Of a DNA stretch of 64,000 nucleotides, positions 26,172-33,745 are shown in pieces. Source of the stretch: Pseudomonadota bacterium (GTDB lineage: Bacteria; Chloroflexota; UBA6077; JAJPGT01). The stretch covers positions 124,001 through 188,000 of the forward strand of contig JAJPGT010000096.1 of the NCBI GenBank assembly GCA_021325655.1, given 5' to 3'. Both the position numbers and the translations under genes were made by a program. Every line of letters begins with the position of its first letter. Within the stretch, counting starts at the first letter, position 1. The notes under the pieces were generated by a model, which saw only the letters and a list, made by a program, of their open reading frames with translations, had not been told where the DNA came from and made no database searches.

Positions 26172-26927
26172 CTAGCGGAACAGGTCGCGCTCCGCGGGGC
26201 GAAGAAGATCCCGGCCACTGCCCGGACCGGCCTGATAGCGGACGCCGCGCACGAGCGCGACCGGCACCTGGTCGATCTTCCCCATCACCAGCTCCGCGGC
26301 GGAGGCCAGCTCATCGGCCAGGGCGATCTCGCTCACCTGCATCACGTAGCCATACGGGTCGGTCTGCCCGACGTAGCTCTGGATGGGGGACAGGCCGGCG
26401 ACGCCAATGGCAACGTTGACCAGCCCGTTGCGCCAGGGGCGTCCGAAGGTGTCCGAGATCACCACCGCCAGCTCGACGCCGGCCAGCCGGCTGAGCTGCG
26501 CCCGCAGCCGCGCCGCCGAGGCGTCCGGGTCGAGCGGGAGCAGGCACACCTGCTCGCCGCCATCGACGTTCGACTCATCCACACCGGCGTTGGCGCAGAC
26601 GAAGCCGTGATAGGTTTCGGTCACCAGCACCCCACGGTCCATCTTCACCACCCGGCGGCTCTCGCGCAGGACGATCTCGACGTAGCGGGGATCTTTGCCC
26701 CATTGCTGGGCATACCGGCGAGCGAAGACCGAGGGCTCGACGTCGGCGAGGCGGACAAGTCGCCCTTCGGCCTTGGAGACCACTTTTTGCGTGACGACGA
26801 CCACATCGCCAGGCTCCAGGCGTTCGTCCTGATCGCGCAGCGCCGTCCAGATCGCGGCGGCGAGGTCGGTGCCGGGGTGTACCTCTCCGATTCTGCGCAC
26901 AGGAATAACACGGACCGCCACGCTCAC
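26172..26927 (-). CDS. cofE: Coenzyme F420-0:L-glutamate ligase
   Basis: A 251-residue GTP-dependent ligase adding glutamate residues to F420-0. Family motifs: EPGDVVVVTQKVVSKAEGR near residue 40, GFVCANAGVDESNV (GTP/metal site) and VVISDTFGRPWRNGLVNVAI. It corresponds to CofE and to the N-terminal half of mycobacterial FbiB; the FbiB C-terminal domain is absent. Its ATG overlaps the cofC stop (ATGA, 26924-26927). It completes a three-gene cofD-cofC-cofE operon. Confidence 0.95.
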   Translation of the reverse strand: MSVAVRVIPVRRIGEVHPGTDLAAAIWTALRDQDERLEPGDVVVVTQKVVSKAEGRLVRLADVEPSVFARRYAQQWGKDPRYVEIVLRESRRVVKMDRGVLVTETYHGFVCANAGVDESNVDGGEQVCLLPLDPDASAARLRAQLSRLAGVELAVVISDTFGRPWRNGLVNVAIGVAGLSPIQSYVGQTDPYGYVMQVSEIALADELASAAELVMGKIDQVPVALVRGVRYQAGPGSGRDLLRPAERDLFR

Positions 26928-27610
26928 CGTCCCGCTCCACTCGCTGCCAGCCGGGGGAAGCGCTCGGCGATCCCGAGCTGCGCCAGCGCCCGCCGGGTCG
27001 CCGGCCCGCCGCCGCGGTCCAGCACCAGCCGCAGATCATCCGGGGTATCCACGTCCAGCGCGAGGTTGGGGTTCAGCCAGACGCGGCAGGTCAGTCCAGC
27101 CGCACGCGCCGCCTGCTGGTGGCGGAGCAAGCTGTCTGGCCCGAACTGCGCCGCGATGCAGGCTGGGGGGCGGCGCAGCAAGGCATTGGTCCCCCGCTGG
27201 GCGCGATCCGGGCAGAGCACCACGCCGCGCGGGTGCGCCTCGTTCAGCGCGATCAGCTCGTCCACATCGCGGGCGGTGAGCAGGGGGACGTCGGCTGGCA
27301 GGACCAGCAGCGCCTCCCAGCCCCGCGCTTCGGCCAGGCGGGCGGCGGCGTCGGCCGCGGCGTGGTAGCCCAGCGCCGCCGACTCGAGCAGCACCTCGGC
27401 GCCCCAGCCGCGCGCCAGCGCCAGGAGCTCGTGGTCCGTGCTCTGCACCGCCACACCCGCAACCAGGCGCGCAGCGGTCAGCGCCGCCAGGACGTCCGCG
27501 AGCATCGCGGTGACCAGCAGGGCTCGCTCCTCGGCGGCCAGCGCCTCGCGCAGCCGCTCTTTGGCGCGCTCGCGGCTCTTGACAGGCACCACGGCCCAGG
27601 TACGCTTCAT
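26924..27610 (-). CDS. cofC: 2-phospho-L-lactate (or phosphoenolpyruvate) guanylyltransferase
   Basis: A 228-residue nucleotidyltransferase activating 2-phospholactate or PEP with GTP for F420 synthesis (CofC/FbiD). It starts TWAVVPVKSRERAKERLRE, the MobA-like N-terminus with the conserved PVK and LR residues, and contains VLPADVPLLTARDVDEL (metal-binding Asp pair) and GTNALLRRPP. ATG 27610 overlaps the cofD stop by four bases. Whether phospholactate or PEP is used cannot be told. Confidence 0.9.
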   Translation of the reverse strand: MKRTWAVVPVKSRERAKERLREALAAEERALLVTAMLADVLAALTAARLVAGVAVQSTDHELLALARGWGAEVLLESAALGYHAAADAAARLAEARGWEALLVLPADVPLLTARDVDELIALNEAHPRGVVLCPDRAQRGTNALLRRPPACIAAQFGPDSLLRHQQAARAAGLTCRVWLNPNLALDVDTPDDLRLVLDRGGGPATRRALAQLGIAERFPRLAASGAGR

Positions 27611-28548
27611 CGGACCACCCCCGCGGCCGCCAGCACGCGCCGCGCCAGCTCCCGCTTCTCCCCTGCACCGCGCATGATCGTCGGCGCCACCACCACCTCC
27701 AGCCCCAGGGCTCGCAGCCCCGGGACCAGCACGACGTCCAGCTCGTCCAGCACCATATAGTGCAGAAAGTCCTGGTAGAGCCGGGCAACCCCGACCGGTG
27801 ACACCTCGTGGCCCAGGCTCCGCAGCATCCGGTCCGCCGGCCCTTTCAGTGCCGCCCCGCCGACAATCGGGCTGACGGCCACCCTGGGCGCCGAGGCGGC
27901 GCGCAACGCGGCGCGAATGCCGGGTACCGCCAGGATCGGCCCCAGGCTGACCAGCGGATTGCTCGGCGCCAGCAGGATCGCTCCCGCCTGCTCCAGCGCC
28001 TCGATCACTCCGGGCGCGGGCGTCGCCTGCTCCACACCCGCGAACGCAATCTCCAGCACCTCGTCCTGCTGGCGCCGCTTGACGAAGTACTCCTGGAACG
28101 GCAGCCAGCCGTCCGGGGTGCGGATCCGGGTGGCCACCGGCTGGTCGGTCATCGGCAGGAGCCGGACCCGCACCCCGAGGGCGCGCCGGGCCTGGTCTGT
28201 GATCTGGGAGAGCGGCACTCCGCGGCGGAGCAGGTCGGTGCGATGGATCGCCAGCGCCAGGTCGCGGTCCCCCAACCGGAACCACGTCTCGCGGTCGTAG
28301 CGGCCAATCTGCTCGAGCACTGCGAAGGTATCGCCGCGCAGTCCCCAGCCCTGCACCGGGTCCACCAGCCCGGCCAGGGTGTAGGTGACGATGTCCAGGT
28401 CTGGCGAGACGTGCAGACCCCAGAACTCGGCGTCGTCCCCGGTGTTGACGATCGCGGTCACACGCTCCGGCGCGACGACCTGGACGAGCCCCTCCAGGAA
28501 GCGCGCTGCGCCTACCCCGCCTGCCAGCACCACAATGGAATCGGCCAT
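27607..28548 (-). CDS. cofD: 2-phospho-L-lactate transferase
   Basis: A 313-residue transferase joining the phospholactyl (or phosphoenolpyruvyl) group to the deazaflavin Fo (CofD/FbiA). The N-terminus SIVVLAGGVGAARFLEGLVQ is the Rossmann-like GTP-derived substrate loop; the Fo site carries NTGDDAEFWGLHVSPDLD, diagnostic of the family. APSNPLVSLGPIL and the GGAALKGPADRML segment complete it. ATG 28548 starts directly at the motif. It is the first gene of cofDCE, with TATACT ~45 nt upstream. Fo synthase (cofGH/fbiC) and F420-dependent enzymes are not in the window. Confidence 0.95.
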   Translation of the reverse strand: MADSIVVLAGGVGAARFLEGLVQVVAPERVTAIVNTGDDAEFWGLHVSPDLDIVTYTLAGLVDPVQGWGLRGDTFAVLEQIGRYDRETWFRLGDRDLALAIHRTDLLRRGVPLSQITDQARRALGVRVRLLPMTDQPVATRIRTPDGWLPFQEYFVKRRQQDEVLEIAFAGVEQATPAPGVIEALEQAGAILLAPSNPLVSLGPILAVPGIRAALRAASAPRVAVSPIVGGAALKGPADRMLRSLGHEVSPVGVARLYQDFLHYMVLDELDVVLVPGLRALGLEVVVAPTIMRGAGEKRELARRVLAAAGVVR

Positions 28549-28590
28549 CGCTCGCCAGAACCCAGCGCCCCGTGCCGGGGCAGCCCGGCG

Positions 28591-28596
28591 AGTATA
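28591..28596 (-). promoter_or_regulatory. Candidate -10 box (TATACT) of cofDCE
   Basis: TATACT on the minus strand, 42 nt before the cofD ATG. No strong -35 hexamer. Confidence 0.4.
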
Positions 28597-28665
28597 GCCC
28601 GCCCCCACCACCCCGGCCACGCGGGCGGCCATGAGCTGCTCCGTGGTCGCGTGGCGCGGCCTCGG

Positions 28666-29064
28666 CTAGAAGGTGACGCCGCCGACCAGGATGGCGTTGG
28701 CGTAGGGGCTGCATTCGCCGGTGCGCACCACCAGCCGGGCGTCGCCGACGAGGGCCTTGAGCTCGGCGTGGCTCACCTGGCGCAGCGGGACGCCGGGCCA
28801 GAGCGCGGCGACCCGGCGCTGCATCTCGGCGTTGACCTGCTCGAGCTCCCGCGCCACGATCACCTGCTCCACAGCCAGCGTCCCGGCCAGCACCTCCAAC
28901 GTCTGGAGGAAGCCGGGCACGCCAGCCACCAGCGACAGGTCCAGGATGAGCGCGCCTGCCGGAATCGGCAGTCCGGCATCACAGACGACGATCGTTTGGC
29001 CGTGTCCCAGGCCGACGACGGCTGCTGCCAGCCGAGGGTTGAGAATGGTTCCACCCCGTTGCAT
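28666..29064 (-). CDS. rbsD: D-ribose pyranase
   Basis: A 132-residue RbsD/FucU-family mutarotase interconverting pyranose and furanose forms of ribose before phosphorylation. It has GGTILNPRLAAAVVGLGHGQ (catalytic His) and VVCDAGLPIP near the N-terminus, and the C-terminal RTGECSPYANAILVGGVTF active-site loop. ATG 29064 follows AAGGAGG. There is no rbsK or ribose transporter nearby, so the sugar may reach it through another importer. Confidence 0.9.
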   Translation of the reverse strand: MQRGGTILNPRLAAAVVGLGHGQTIVVCDAGLPIPAGALILDLSLVAGVPGFLQTLEVLAGTLAVEQVIVARELEQVNAEMQRRVAALWPGVPLRQVSHAELKALVGDARLVVRTGECSPYANAILVGGVTF

Positions 29065-29187
29065 TGCTGCTCCTCCTTGCCGGCCAGGTTCTGCCCCGCC
29101 AGTGGCTACGCCACCGGCGGTATCGCCATCATAACTGCGCCGCCCGCCTGCTGGCGCGAGGTCTGGAGCACGGGATCCGCGCCAGCG

Positions 29188-29976
29188 CTACTCGCGCATC
29201 AGGCTGCGGGAGACGAACTGGTCCAGAGCGCGCGGATCAAGCAGATGCTGGGGCAGCGGCTCGCGCACCGGTCCCGTCTCGCCGCCCACCAGCCGCCCCT
29301 GCCACCAGTGGCGGTAGGCGCGCAGCAGCGCAAAGCCATCGGCGGAGCAGACCGCGGCCAGACGCTGCTGATAGTCCAGCAGGAGCCGCTGGCCGGCCGG
29401 AGTGAGACGGTCGAGCGCCAGCACGTCGATCTGGCGCCGCTCCGCCGGGTCAAGCTGATCCAGGAAGCGGTTGACCTGCCGGGTGAGTCCCGCCCGCAGC
29501 GCCTCGTCGCGGCGATCTGGAACGAATGCCGTCCCGTCCCAGATGAATACGTGCGCGACCTGGTCGCCCTCGCAGCAGGGCGGACTATCTGCTGCCGAGA
29601 TCGTCTCGCGGATGCTCACCCCATAGCGTCCGGGGAGCGGCACAACCCGCGGCAGGCGCGCTTCCACATCCAGCACCGGCCGGCCGGCATGGAAGACGAT
29701 CACCCGGCGGACGTCGCAGGCGGCGCAGGCATCCGCCGCGGCGATGACGATCTCCTCCGGCACGCCATCCTGGGTGAGGTCTGATTCGAGCCGACCCACG
29801 ACGTGCAGCCCCAGGCGCTGGAGCTGCTCCTCCGATGTCTCGCTCACCTCGGAGGCCAACACACTCGGCCCTGCGGCCGGGGTGTCAGCCGCGCGCGGCC
29901 CTTCCGGCAGCACGGGCTGGCAGCCGGCCGCCAGGCCGACGATGAGCGACGCCAGAGCCGCCAGAGGGAGCCGCAT
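29188..29976 (-). CDS. Lipoprotein of unknown function
   Basis: A 262-residue exported lipoprotein (lipobox LAAGC, Cys ~residue 19). The mature protein has a Pro/Ala spacer, then LESDLTQDGVPEEIVIAAAD, a calcium-binding-like 'D-x-x-x-D-G-x-x-E' turn often seen in FG-GAP/VCBS-like proteins. Two Cys pairs (ACAACD, PPCCEGD) follow, then HVFIWDGTAF. The C-terminal third is helical. ATG 29976 has GAGGG 6 nt upstream; GTG 29979 is an alternative. Family unknown. Confidence 0.65.
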   Translation of the reverse strand: MRLPLAALASLIVGLAAGCQPVLPEGPRAADTPAAGPSVLASEVSETSEEQLQRLGLHVVGRLESDLTQDGVPEEIVIAAADACAACDVRRVIVFHAGRPVLDVEARLPRVVPLPGRYGVSIRETISAADSPPCCEGDQVAHVFIWDGTAFVPDRRDEALRAGLTRQVNRFLDQLDPAERRQIDVLALDRLTPAGQRLLLDYQQRLAAVCSADGFALLRAYRHWWQGRLVGGETGPVREPLPQHLLDPRALDQFVSRSLMRE

Positions 29977-30050
29977 CACCAGCCCTCACGCTGCGATCGC
30001 CTCGAGCTGCCTTGCGGGGAGGGCGGGGATCTCCGCCCGCCTCGGCCGAG

Positions 30051-30173
30051 CTAAGGCCGGTCCCTGCGGTTGGTTCGCCAGGTGGCGAAGCCACGGGCCA
30101 GCTCCCGGCCCAGCAAGAACGTCACCACGTACACAGCCAGCCCGGCTCCGGCCGCTAGCAGCTCTACAGACAT
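30051..30173 (-). CDS. Small single-span membrane protein
   Basis: A 40-residue protein, MSVELLAAGAGLAVYVVTFL followed by LGRELARGFATWRTNRR: one hydrophobic helix (~residues 5-22) and a positively charged cytoplasmic tail, a topology common in small membrane proteins. A GTG two codons upstream (30179) is an alternative start with GGAG at better spacing. It lies between two unrelated genes. Real but uncharacterised if expressed. Confidence 0.4.
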   Translation of the reverse strand: MSVELLAAGAGLAVYVVTFLLGRELARGFATWRTNRRDRP

Positions 30174-30303
30174 CGTCACGAGCACTCCGCGTCGCTCCTC
30201 AGGAGGAGAAGGGTCCGCGGAGTATGACGCCTCCGTTTTGTCTCGGTCAAGAGTTAGGTTACCGAAACGCGGCGATTCTCTTACGCCGGGACGTGAGCCG
30301 CCA

Positions 30304-30555
30304 TTGGCATGGGCGTGGGGCAGCATCGCCTACGGCTGGGAGGCGGCGCACAGCCCGGCCTACCGGGGCCAACGGGGCCGATCCTGGCAAGAGGTCGAGC
30401 CGGAGCTCCGCTGCGGCTGGGAGAGCCAGAACACGCGCTCTACCTGGGACGAGGTGCAGAACCAGGTCCGCGACGCCTGGGACGTCGCGCTGGAGGCCCG
30501 ACCTGCGGAGCGATCCTCCGAGCCAGCGGAGCCAGCGGCAGCGCCAGTGCGCTAG
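30304..30555 (+). CDS. Small conserved-looking hypothetical protein (start uncertain)
   Basis: About 83 residues beginning near TTG 30304. The core, YGWEAAHSPAYRGQRGRSWQ followed by EVEPELRCGWESQ and WDEVQNQVRDAWD, has the pattern of a widespread bacterial stress-associated small protein: 'YRYG...YRGRSWEEVEPELRRDWE...WERVKDAVR.AWD'. The frame is open further upstream, but that part is antisense to the small membrane gene and does not look like protein. Its stop codon overlaps the stop of the convergent DUF2721 gene (shared CTAG at 30552-30555). Function unknown. Confidence 0.5.
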   Translation: MAWAWGSIAYGWEAAHSPAYRGQRGRSWQEVEPELRCGWESQNTRSTWDEVQNQVRDAWDVALEARPAERSSEPAEPAAAPVR

Positions 30556-31031
30556 AGCCGCAGCTTTGCCACCTGCTCCACCTCGAACGACACCGCATGG
30601 TGCGAGCGGTACACCTCGAACGCCTGGAGCACGAGCGCAGCCAGCAAGGCCGCGGTTCCAGCCAGGAACAGCAGCAGCGCTGCGGTTGCCACCGCGGCGG
30701 CCGCGGTGGCAACCGCGAGCCCAAGGACAAACATCGTCACGACGAATCCCAGCATCGCCAGGTAGACCGCGAACGCTGCCTGCTGGATGATCCGGTGCCG
30801 GTGAAGCAGTTCTGGAAGCTGCGCGTCGATCAGCTCCAGCCGCTGCCGGGCGAGCGGATCACCGGGCGCCGTCCGGAGCAGCTCGAGCCGCTCCAGGGCC
30901 ATCACCCGCAGCCGATCGTTGACCGCCGAGTAGCGGCCGAGCACCCCATTGAGGATCAGCGCGGCAGTGGTCACCATCACGACCGGCGCCAGGACGAGCT
31001 GAATCGTGCGGGCCACCATATCGAGGTTCAT
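30552..31031 (-). CDS. DUF2721-family membrane protein
   Basis: A 159-residue protein with three hydrophobic helices (~residues 10-28, 85-107 and 110-138). It contains the family features: an N-terminal membrane helix followed by NGVLGRYSAVNDRLRVMALE, a charged cytoplasmic helix (LELIDAQLPELLHRHRIIQQ) and a C-terminal hairpin. Function of DUF2721 is unknown. It is convergent with the small gene at 30304, sharing four bases at the stops. Confidence 0.8.
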   Translation of the reverse strand: MNLDMVARTIQLVLAPVVMVTTAALILNGVLGRYSAVNDRLRVMALERLELLRTAPGDPLARQRLELIDAQLPELLHRHRIIQQAAFAVYLAMLGFVVTMFVLGLAVATAAAAVATAALLLFLAGTAALLAALVLQAFEVYRSHHAVSFEVEQVAKLRL

Positions 31032-31351
31032 CAGTCTGCGCCTCCCACTCGCCTCCCCACCATCTTGTGGCCGACGGCGGCGTTACACCAACGCGGCGGG
31101 GCCAGCCCGCGTGGCCAGCCCTTGACGACATCCCACCACTCCGGGTCGGATGCTCAGCCACATCGCTTGAGGTGGGCGCACCCCTTTTCCATCCCGGCAG
31201 GGCGGCGAATATCTCTCGCAGAGGGCTCAGGCACCATGGCCTCCCAGCGGCGCACGCAGGCCAGCCGGTTCGCTCGCTCCCGCTGCACGATCCAGCGCGG
31301 CGATACGGATTCGGTGGAGGAGACAGCTCGCAGGATTCGGCAGGAGCACAG
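31032..31351. other. Intergenic region between divergent DUF2721 and PilZ genes
   Basis: 320 bases. A TTGACG (31122-31127) points toward the PilZ gene, but the matching -10 (near 31145) is poor. A 59-codon frame from ATG 31236 overlaps the PilZ start and loses coding character past that point; not accepted as a gene. Confidence 0.4.
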
Positions 31352-31750
31352 ATGTCTCACGAGCGCAGGCAGTATTTCCGTCTCAGAATGGGCGTACCCC
31401 CGATTCGGGCCGTGATGGTGAGCCCGAGCGGCAACCCCGAAAAGGCGCTGGAGATCAAGAAGATCCTCATTGTGGACCTGAGCGCTGGCGGGATGCTGTG
31501 CGACGTGGGGACACGCCTGCCCGTGGGCTCCACGCTTCAGATCACCCTGCGGCTGCGGGAGCAGACACGCACCCTGGAGGCCACCGTGCTGCGGGTGGGG
31601 CCGGCTTCACCCGAGCGGGAGCTGCCCTATCGCATCGGCTGCCAGTTCGCGAATCTCGCGATGGCCGACCGTGACGCGCTCGTTGCGTACCTGTTCTCGG
31701 AGCAGGCCAGCGTCCTGCGGTCACAGCGACAGCACTGGACACAGCAGTAG
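31352..31750 (+). CDS. PilZ-domain protein (c-di-GMP effector)
   Basis: A 132-residue single-domain PilZ protein. The c-di-GMP-binding signature is present: RRxxxR in HERRQYFRL near the N-terminus and the (D/N)xSxxG motif in VDLSAGGMLCDV. The barrel continues through LQITLRLREQTRTLEATVLR to IGCQFANLAMADRDALVAYL. ATG 31352 follows AGGAGCACAG and places the arginine motif near the N-terminus. It is convergent with a stand-alone receiver protein, suggesting a motility or surface-adhesion response, but no target gene is near. Confidence 0.85.
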   Translation: MSHERRQYFRLRMGVPPIRAVMVSPSGNPEKALEIKKILIVDLSAGGMLCDVGTRLPVGSTLQITLRLREQTRTLEATVLRVGPASPERELPYRIGCQFANLAMADRDALVAYLFSEQASVLRSQRQHWTQQ

Positions 31751-31759
31751 CCGGAGCGG

Positions 31760-32158
31760 CTAGTTGGGCGGGTCGCCGATCACGGACTGGACCGCGGCCA
31801 GCACGTCCTCCAGCTCGAACGGCTTGGAGAGGCACCCCTGCGCCCCGATCTCGTCGGCCCATTTCCGGGCGTCCTTGGCGGCGGTCATGACCAGAATCGG
31901 GACCTGCACCTGCCGCTGTCGGAGCCGGCGCGCGAACTCCCAGCCATCCAGCACGGGCATGCGCATATCTAGCAGGACGACCGATGGCCGGACCGAATCG
32001 ATGAGATGAAGTGCCTCCGCGCCGTTCTCCGCCGTGGCGACGGGGTAGCCTTCTAGACCCAGGAACTCCGAGAGGATCGACCGGATCGTGCTCTCGTCAT
32101 CGACGACTAGCACCGGCCCCCGGTCCGTGTCATCCACCTCGGTGCGGCTCGCCATCAT
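31760..32158 (-). CDS. Stand-alone response-regulator receiver (CheY-like)
   Basis: A 132-residue single-domain receiver. The acidic pocket is LVVDDESTI, the phospho-Asp is in VVLLDMRMPVLDGWEF, the Thr and Lys of the active site are in ILVMTAAKD and CLSKPFELEDVL. There is no output domain, so it acts by protein interaction. It is convergent with the PilZ gene, with only 9 bases between stops. A hairpin (32182-32206) sits just upstream of its start. Confidence 0.9.
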   Translation of the reverse strand: MMASRTEVDDTDRGPVLVVDDESTIRSILSEFLGLEGYPVATAENGAEALHLIDSVRPSVVLLDMRMPVLDGWEFARRLRQRQVQVPILVMTAAKDARKWADEIGAQGCLSKPFELEDVLAAVQSVIGDPPN

Positions 32159-32181
32159 CCGATCCGTACTCTCCGGAAACC

Positions 32182-32206
32182 GGGAGCGCCGTAAAGCGGC
32201 GCTCCC
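32182..32206. repeat. Hairpin upstream of the receiver gene
   Basis: A perfect 10-bp stem (32182-32191 with 32197-32206, 5-nt loop), 24 nt before the receiver start. It would lie in that gene's leader; on the opposite strand nothing upstream needs a terminator. Confidence 0.5.
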
Positions 32207-32229
32207 TCGGTAGTCGGTTCCATCCTAGC

Positions 32230-32268
32230 GCATGATCATGTCTGAAAACGCGGCCGCCCTGATCATGC
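32230..32268. promoter_or_regulatory. 9-bp inverted repeat, possible operator
   Basis: GCATGATCA (32230-32238) and TGATCATGC (32260-32268) are exact inverted copies with a 21-nt spacer, each half itself containing the palindrome TGATCA. A dimeric regulator site is possible; unproven. Confidence 0.3.
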
Positions 32269-32508
32269 TGCGTGGTACCCTCCGTTCGGAGCGCAGCCAC
32301 CACCTGGCACTCCCTGCGGGGTTGGCTGCCGAGCCCAAGCACGCACATCGAGTGTATCAGGCGCGCGTGAGAGAGCGCCTGCGCTTCTCTCACCCCTCCA
32401 GCCGCCAAACACCTATCATTAGCCACTGCGTGTCGCGGCTGGTCCGACTCTGCCACTGAGCAGCGCTGGCGCGAGCTGAGGGGCGATCACACAACCGGGA
32501 GCGTTCGC

Positions 32509-33726
32509 GTGGGGAGCATTGAGGCGCATGTGGTGCGCGCGCTGTACGAGTGGGCCGCCGGCAGCGCCCTGGCCGCGCGGGTCGTGGCAGCGGCAGCGCA
32601 GTGGCTGGTGCTCCTGGTGCCGCTGGCGCTGCTGCTGGCCTGGTGGTGGCCGGCGCCCGGCCGGGCGGCGCGGCGGCGCGGAATCGTCGGTTCCCTGATC
32701 GCGGTGGCGCTGGGCGGAGCGACCGCGGCGGCGCTGCTGGCGGTGGTACACCGCTCCCGCCCGTTCGTCACCTTACAGCTCCAGCCGCTGGTGGAGCACG
32801 GGGCGAGCGCGTCGTTCCCGAGCGCGGAGGTGCTGCTGGCGAGCGCGCTGGCCGTGCCGCTGCTGTGGCAGCAGCGGCGGCTCGGCGCGGCGCTGCTGCT
32901 GGTGGCGCTGCTGGCGGGGATCGCCCGGGTGGCCGCGGCGCTGAACTGGCCGAGCGACGTCATTGGCAGCCTGGCTCTGGCGCTACTGCTCGGGGCGCTG
33001 GCCGTGTCCCTCTCCCGGCGGGCCCTGGCCTGGCTGCCCGCCGGCTGGGCTACTCCTCAGCCGGCCCCACCAGCAGCTCCCGTCGCCGCGCCGGCCCCGG
33101 CAGCAGGGCCGGCCTCGTCCAGCTCGCTCCCGCCGCTGCGTCCGCCGCCGATCGAGCCGACACCCACCACGATGGTGGGGGGAGTCAGGGTCCGACCACC
33201 GCAGCCACGCGAGACGCGCGAGGGCCTGAACCTGCCCGGCGCCACGCGGCTGTACTGGAGCGGCCCGCCCGGGCTGGCCGAGCTCCAGGTGGTTACGCCG
33301 GGCGGCTACTGGGGCCGGGTGCTGGAGGCGCCGCTGCTGGCAGCGCCCGAGCAGCCTGGCCAGGAGTGCGTCGCCCTGCCAACCGCAGAAGTGCCGGCGA
33401 CCATCCTCGAGATGGCGCTGGAGTGGGTCCGGGTAGCCGAGTTCCCCGACCGGCCGAGTCGGGCGCAGTGCCTGTTCACCTGGGAGAGCGAGGAGGTGGC
33501 ACGAGCGTATCACCGCACCCGGCGCCAGGCCAGCCTCTATGAGGTTCTGCCAGTTGGCGGCGCCCGCCTCTTCCGCGCGGACTACACACTCGGCAACACC
33601 TTTCGCGAGCACGACACGCTGGAAAAGCTGGCCGAGCGGGCCCGGCGCTACTGGCGCGGCGAGCCGGAGGGTCAGGTGGAAGTGCTGGTGGAGGGCCCGC
33701 TCGTGATCGCCCGCGTCCTGCTCTGA
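32509..33726 (+). CDS. PAP2-like membrane protein lacking both catalytic histidines, fused to a DUF2441-like domain
   Basis: A 405-residue protein. The N-terminal ~170 residues are a six-helix PAP2 (lipid phosphatase) fold with recognisable motifs: HRSRP at 81-85, PSAE at 104-107 where PSGH/PSDH is expected, and ARVAAALNWPSD (139-150) where the catalytic His is Asn146. Both phosphate-handling histidines are therefore gone. A Pro-rich linker (~175-225) joins a soluble C-terminal domain (LYWSGPPGLAEL to the end) resembling DUF2441: VRVAEFPDRPSRAQCLFTWE then Tyr/Phe-rich strands. Start GTG 32509 by context. It may be a lipid-binding sensor rather than an enzyme; function unknown. Confidence 0.6.
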   Translation: MGSIEAHVVRALYEWAAGSALAARVVAAAAQWLVLLVPLALLLAWWWPAPGRAARRRGIVGSLIAVALGGATAAALLAVVHRSRPFVTLQLQPLVEHGASASFPSAEVLLASALAVPLLWQQRRLGAALLLVALLAGIARVAAALNWPSDVIGSLALALLLGALAVSLSRRALAWLPAGWATPQPAPPAAPVAAPAPAAGPASSSSLPPLRPPPIEPTPTTMVGGVRVRPPQPRETREGLNLPGATRLYWSGPPGLAELQVVTPGGYWGRVLEAPLLAAPEQPGQECVALPTAEVPATILEMALEWVRVAEFPDRPSRAQCLFTWESEEVARAYHRTRRQASLYEVLPVGGARLFRADYTLGNTFREHDTLEKLAERARRYWRGEPEGQVEVLVEGPLVIARVLL

Positions 33727-33745
33727 GCCCCTCGGGCGAAGGCCG

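Larger units (their letters stand above)
32159..32508. other. Intergenic region with two inverted repeats
   Basis: 350 bases with no gene I can support. It holds a 10-bp-stem hairpin (32182-32206), a 9-bp inverted repeat around 32230-32268 and a third weaker hairpin near 32367-32393. It is less GC-rich than its surroundings. It separates the divergent receiver gene and the PAP2-fusion gene. Confidence 0.5.

Noticed and set aside
31236-31415. 59-codon frame upstream of and overlapping the PilZ gene
   Set aside because: The first half looks protein-like, but it overlaps the PilZ start and the end does not; no RBS.
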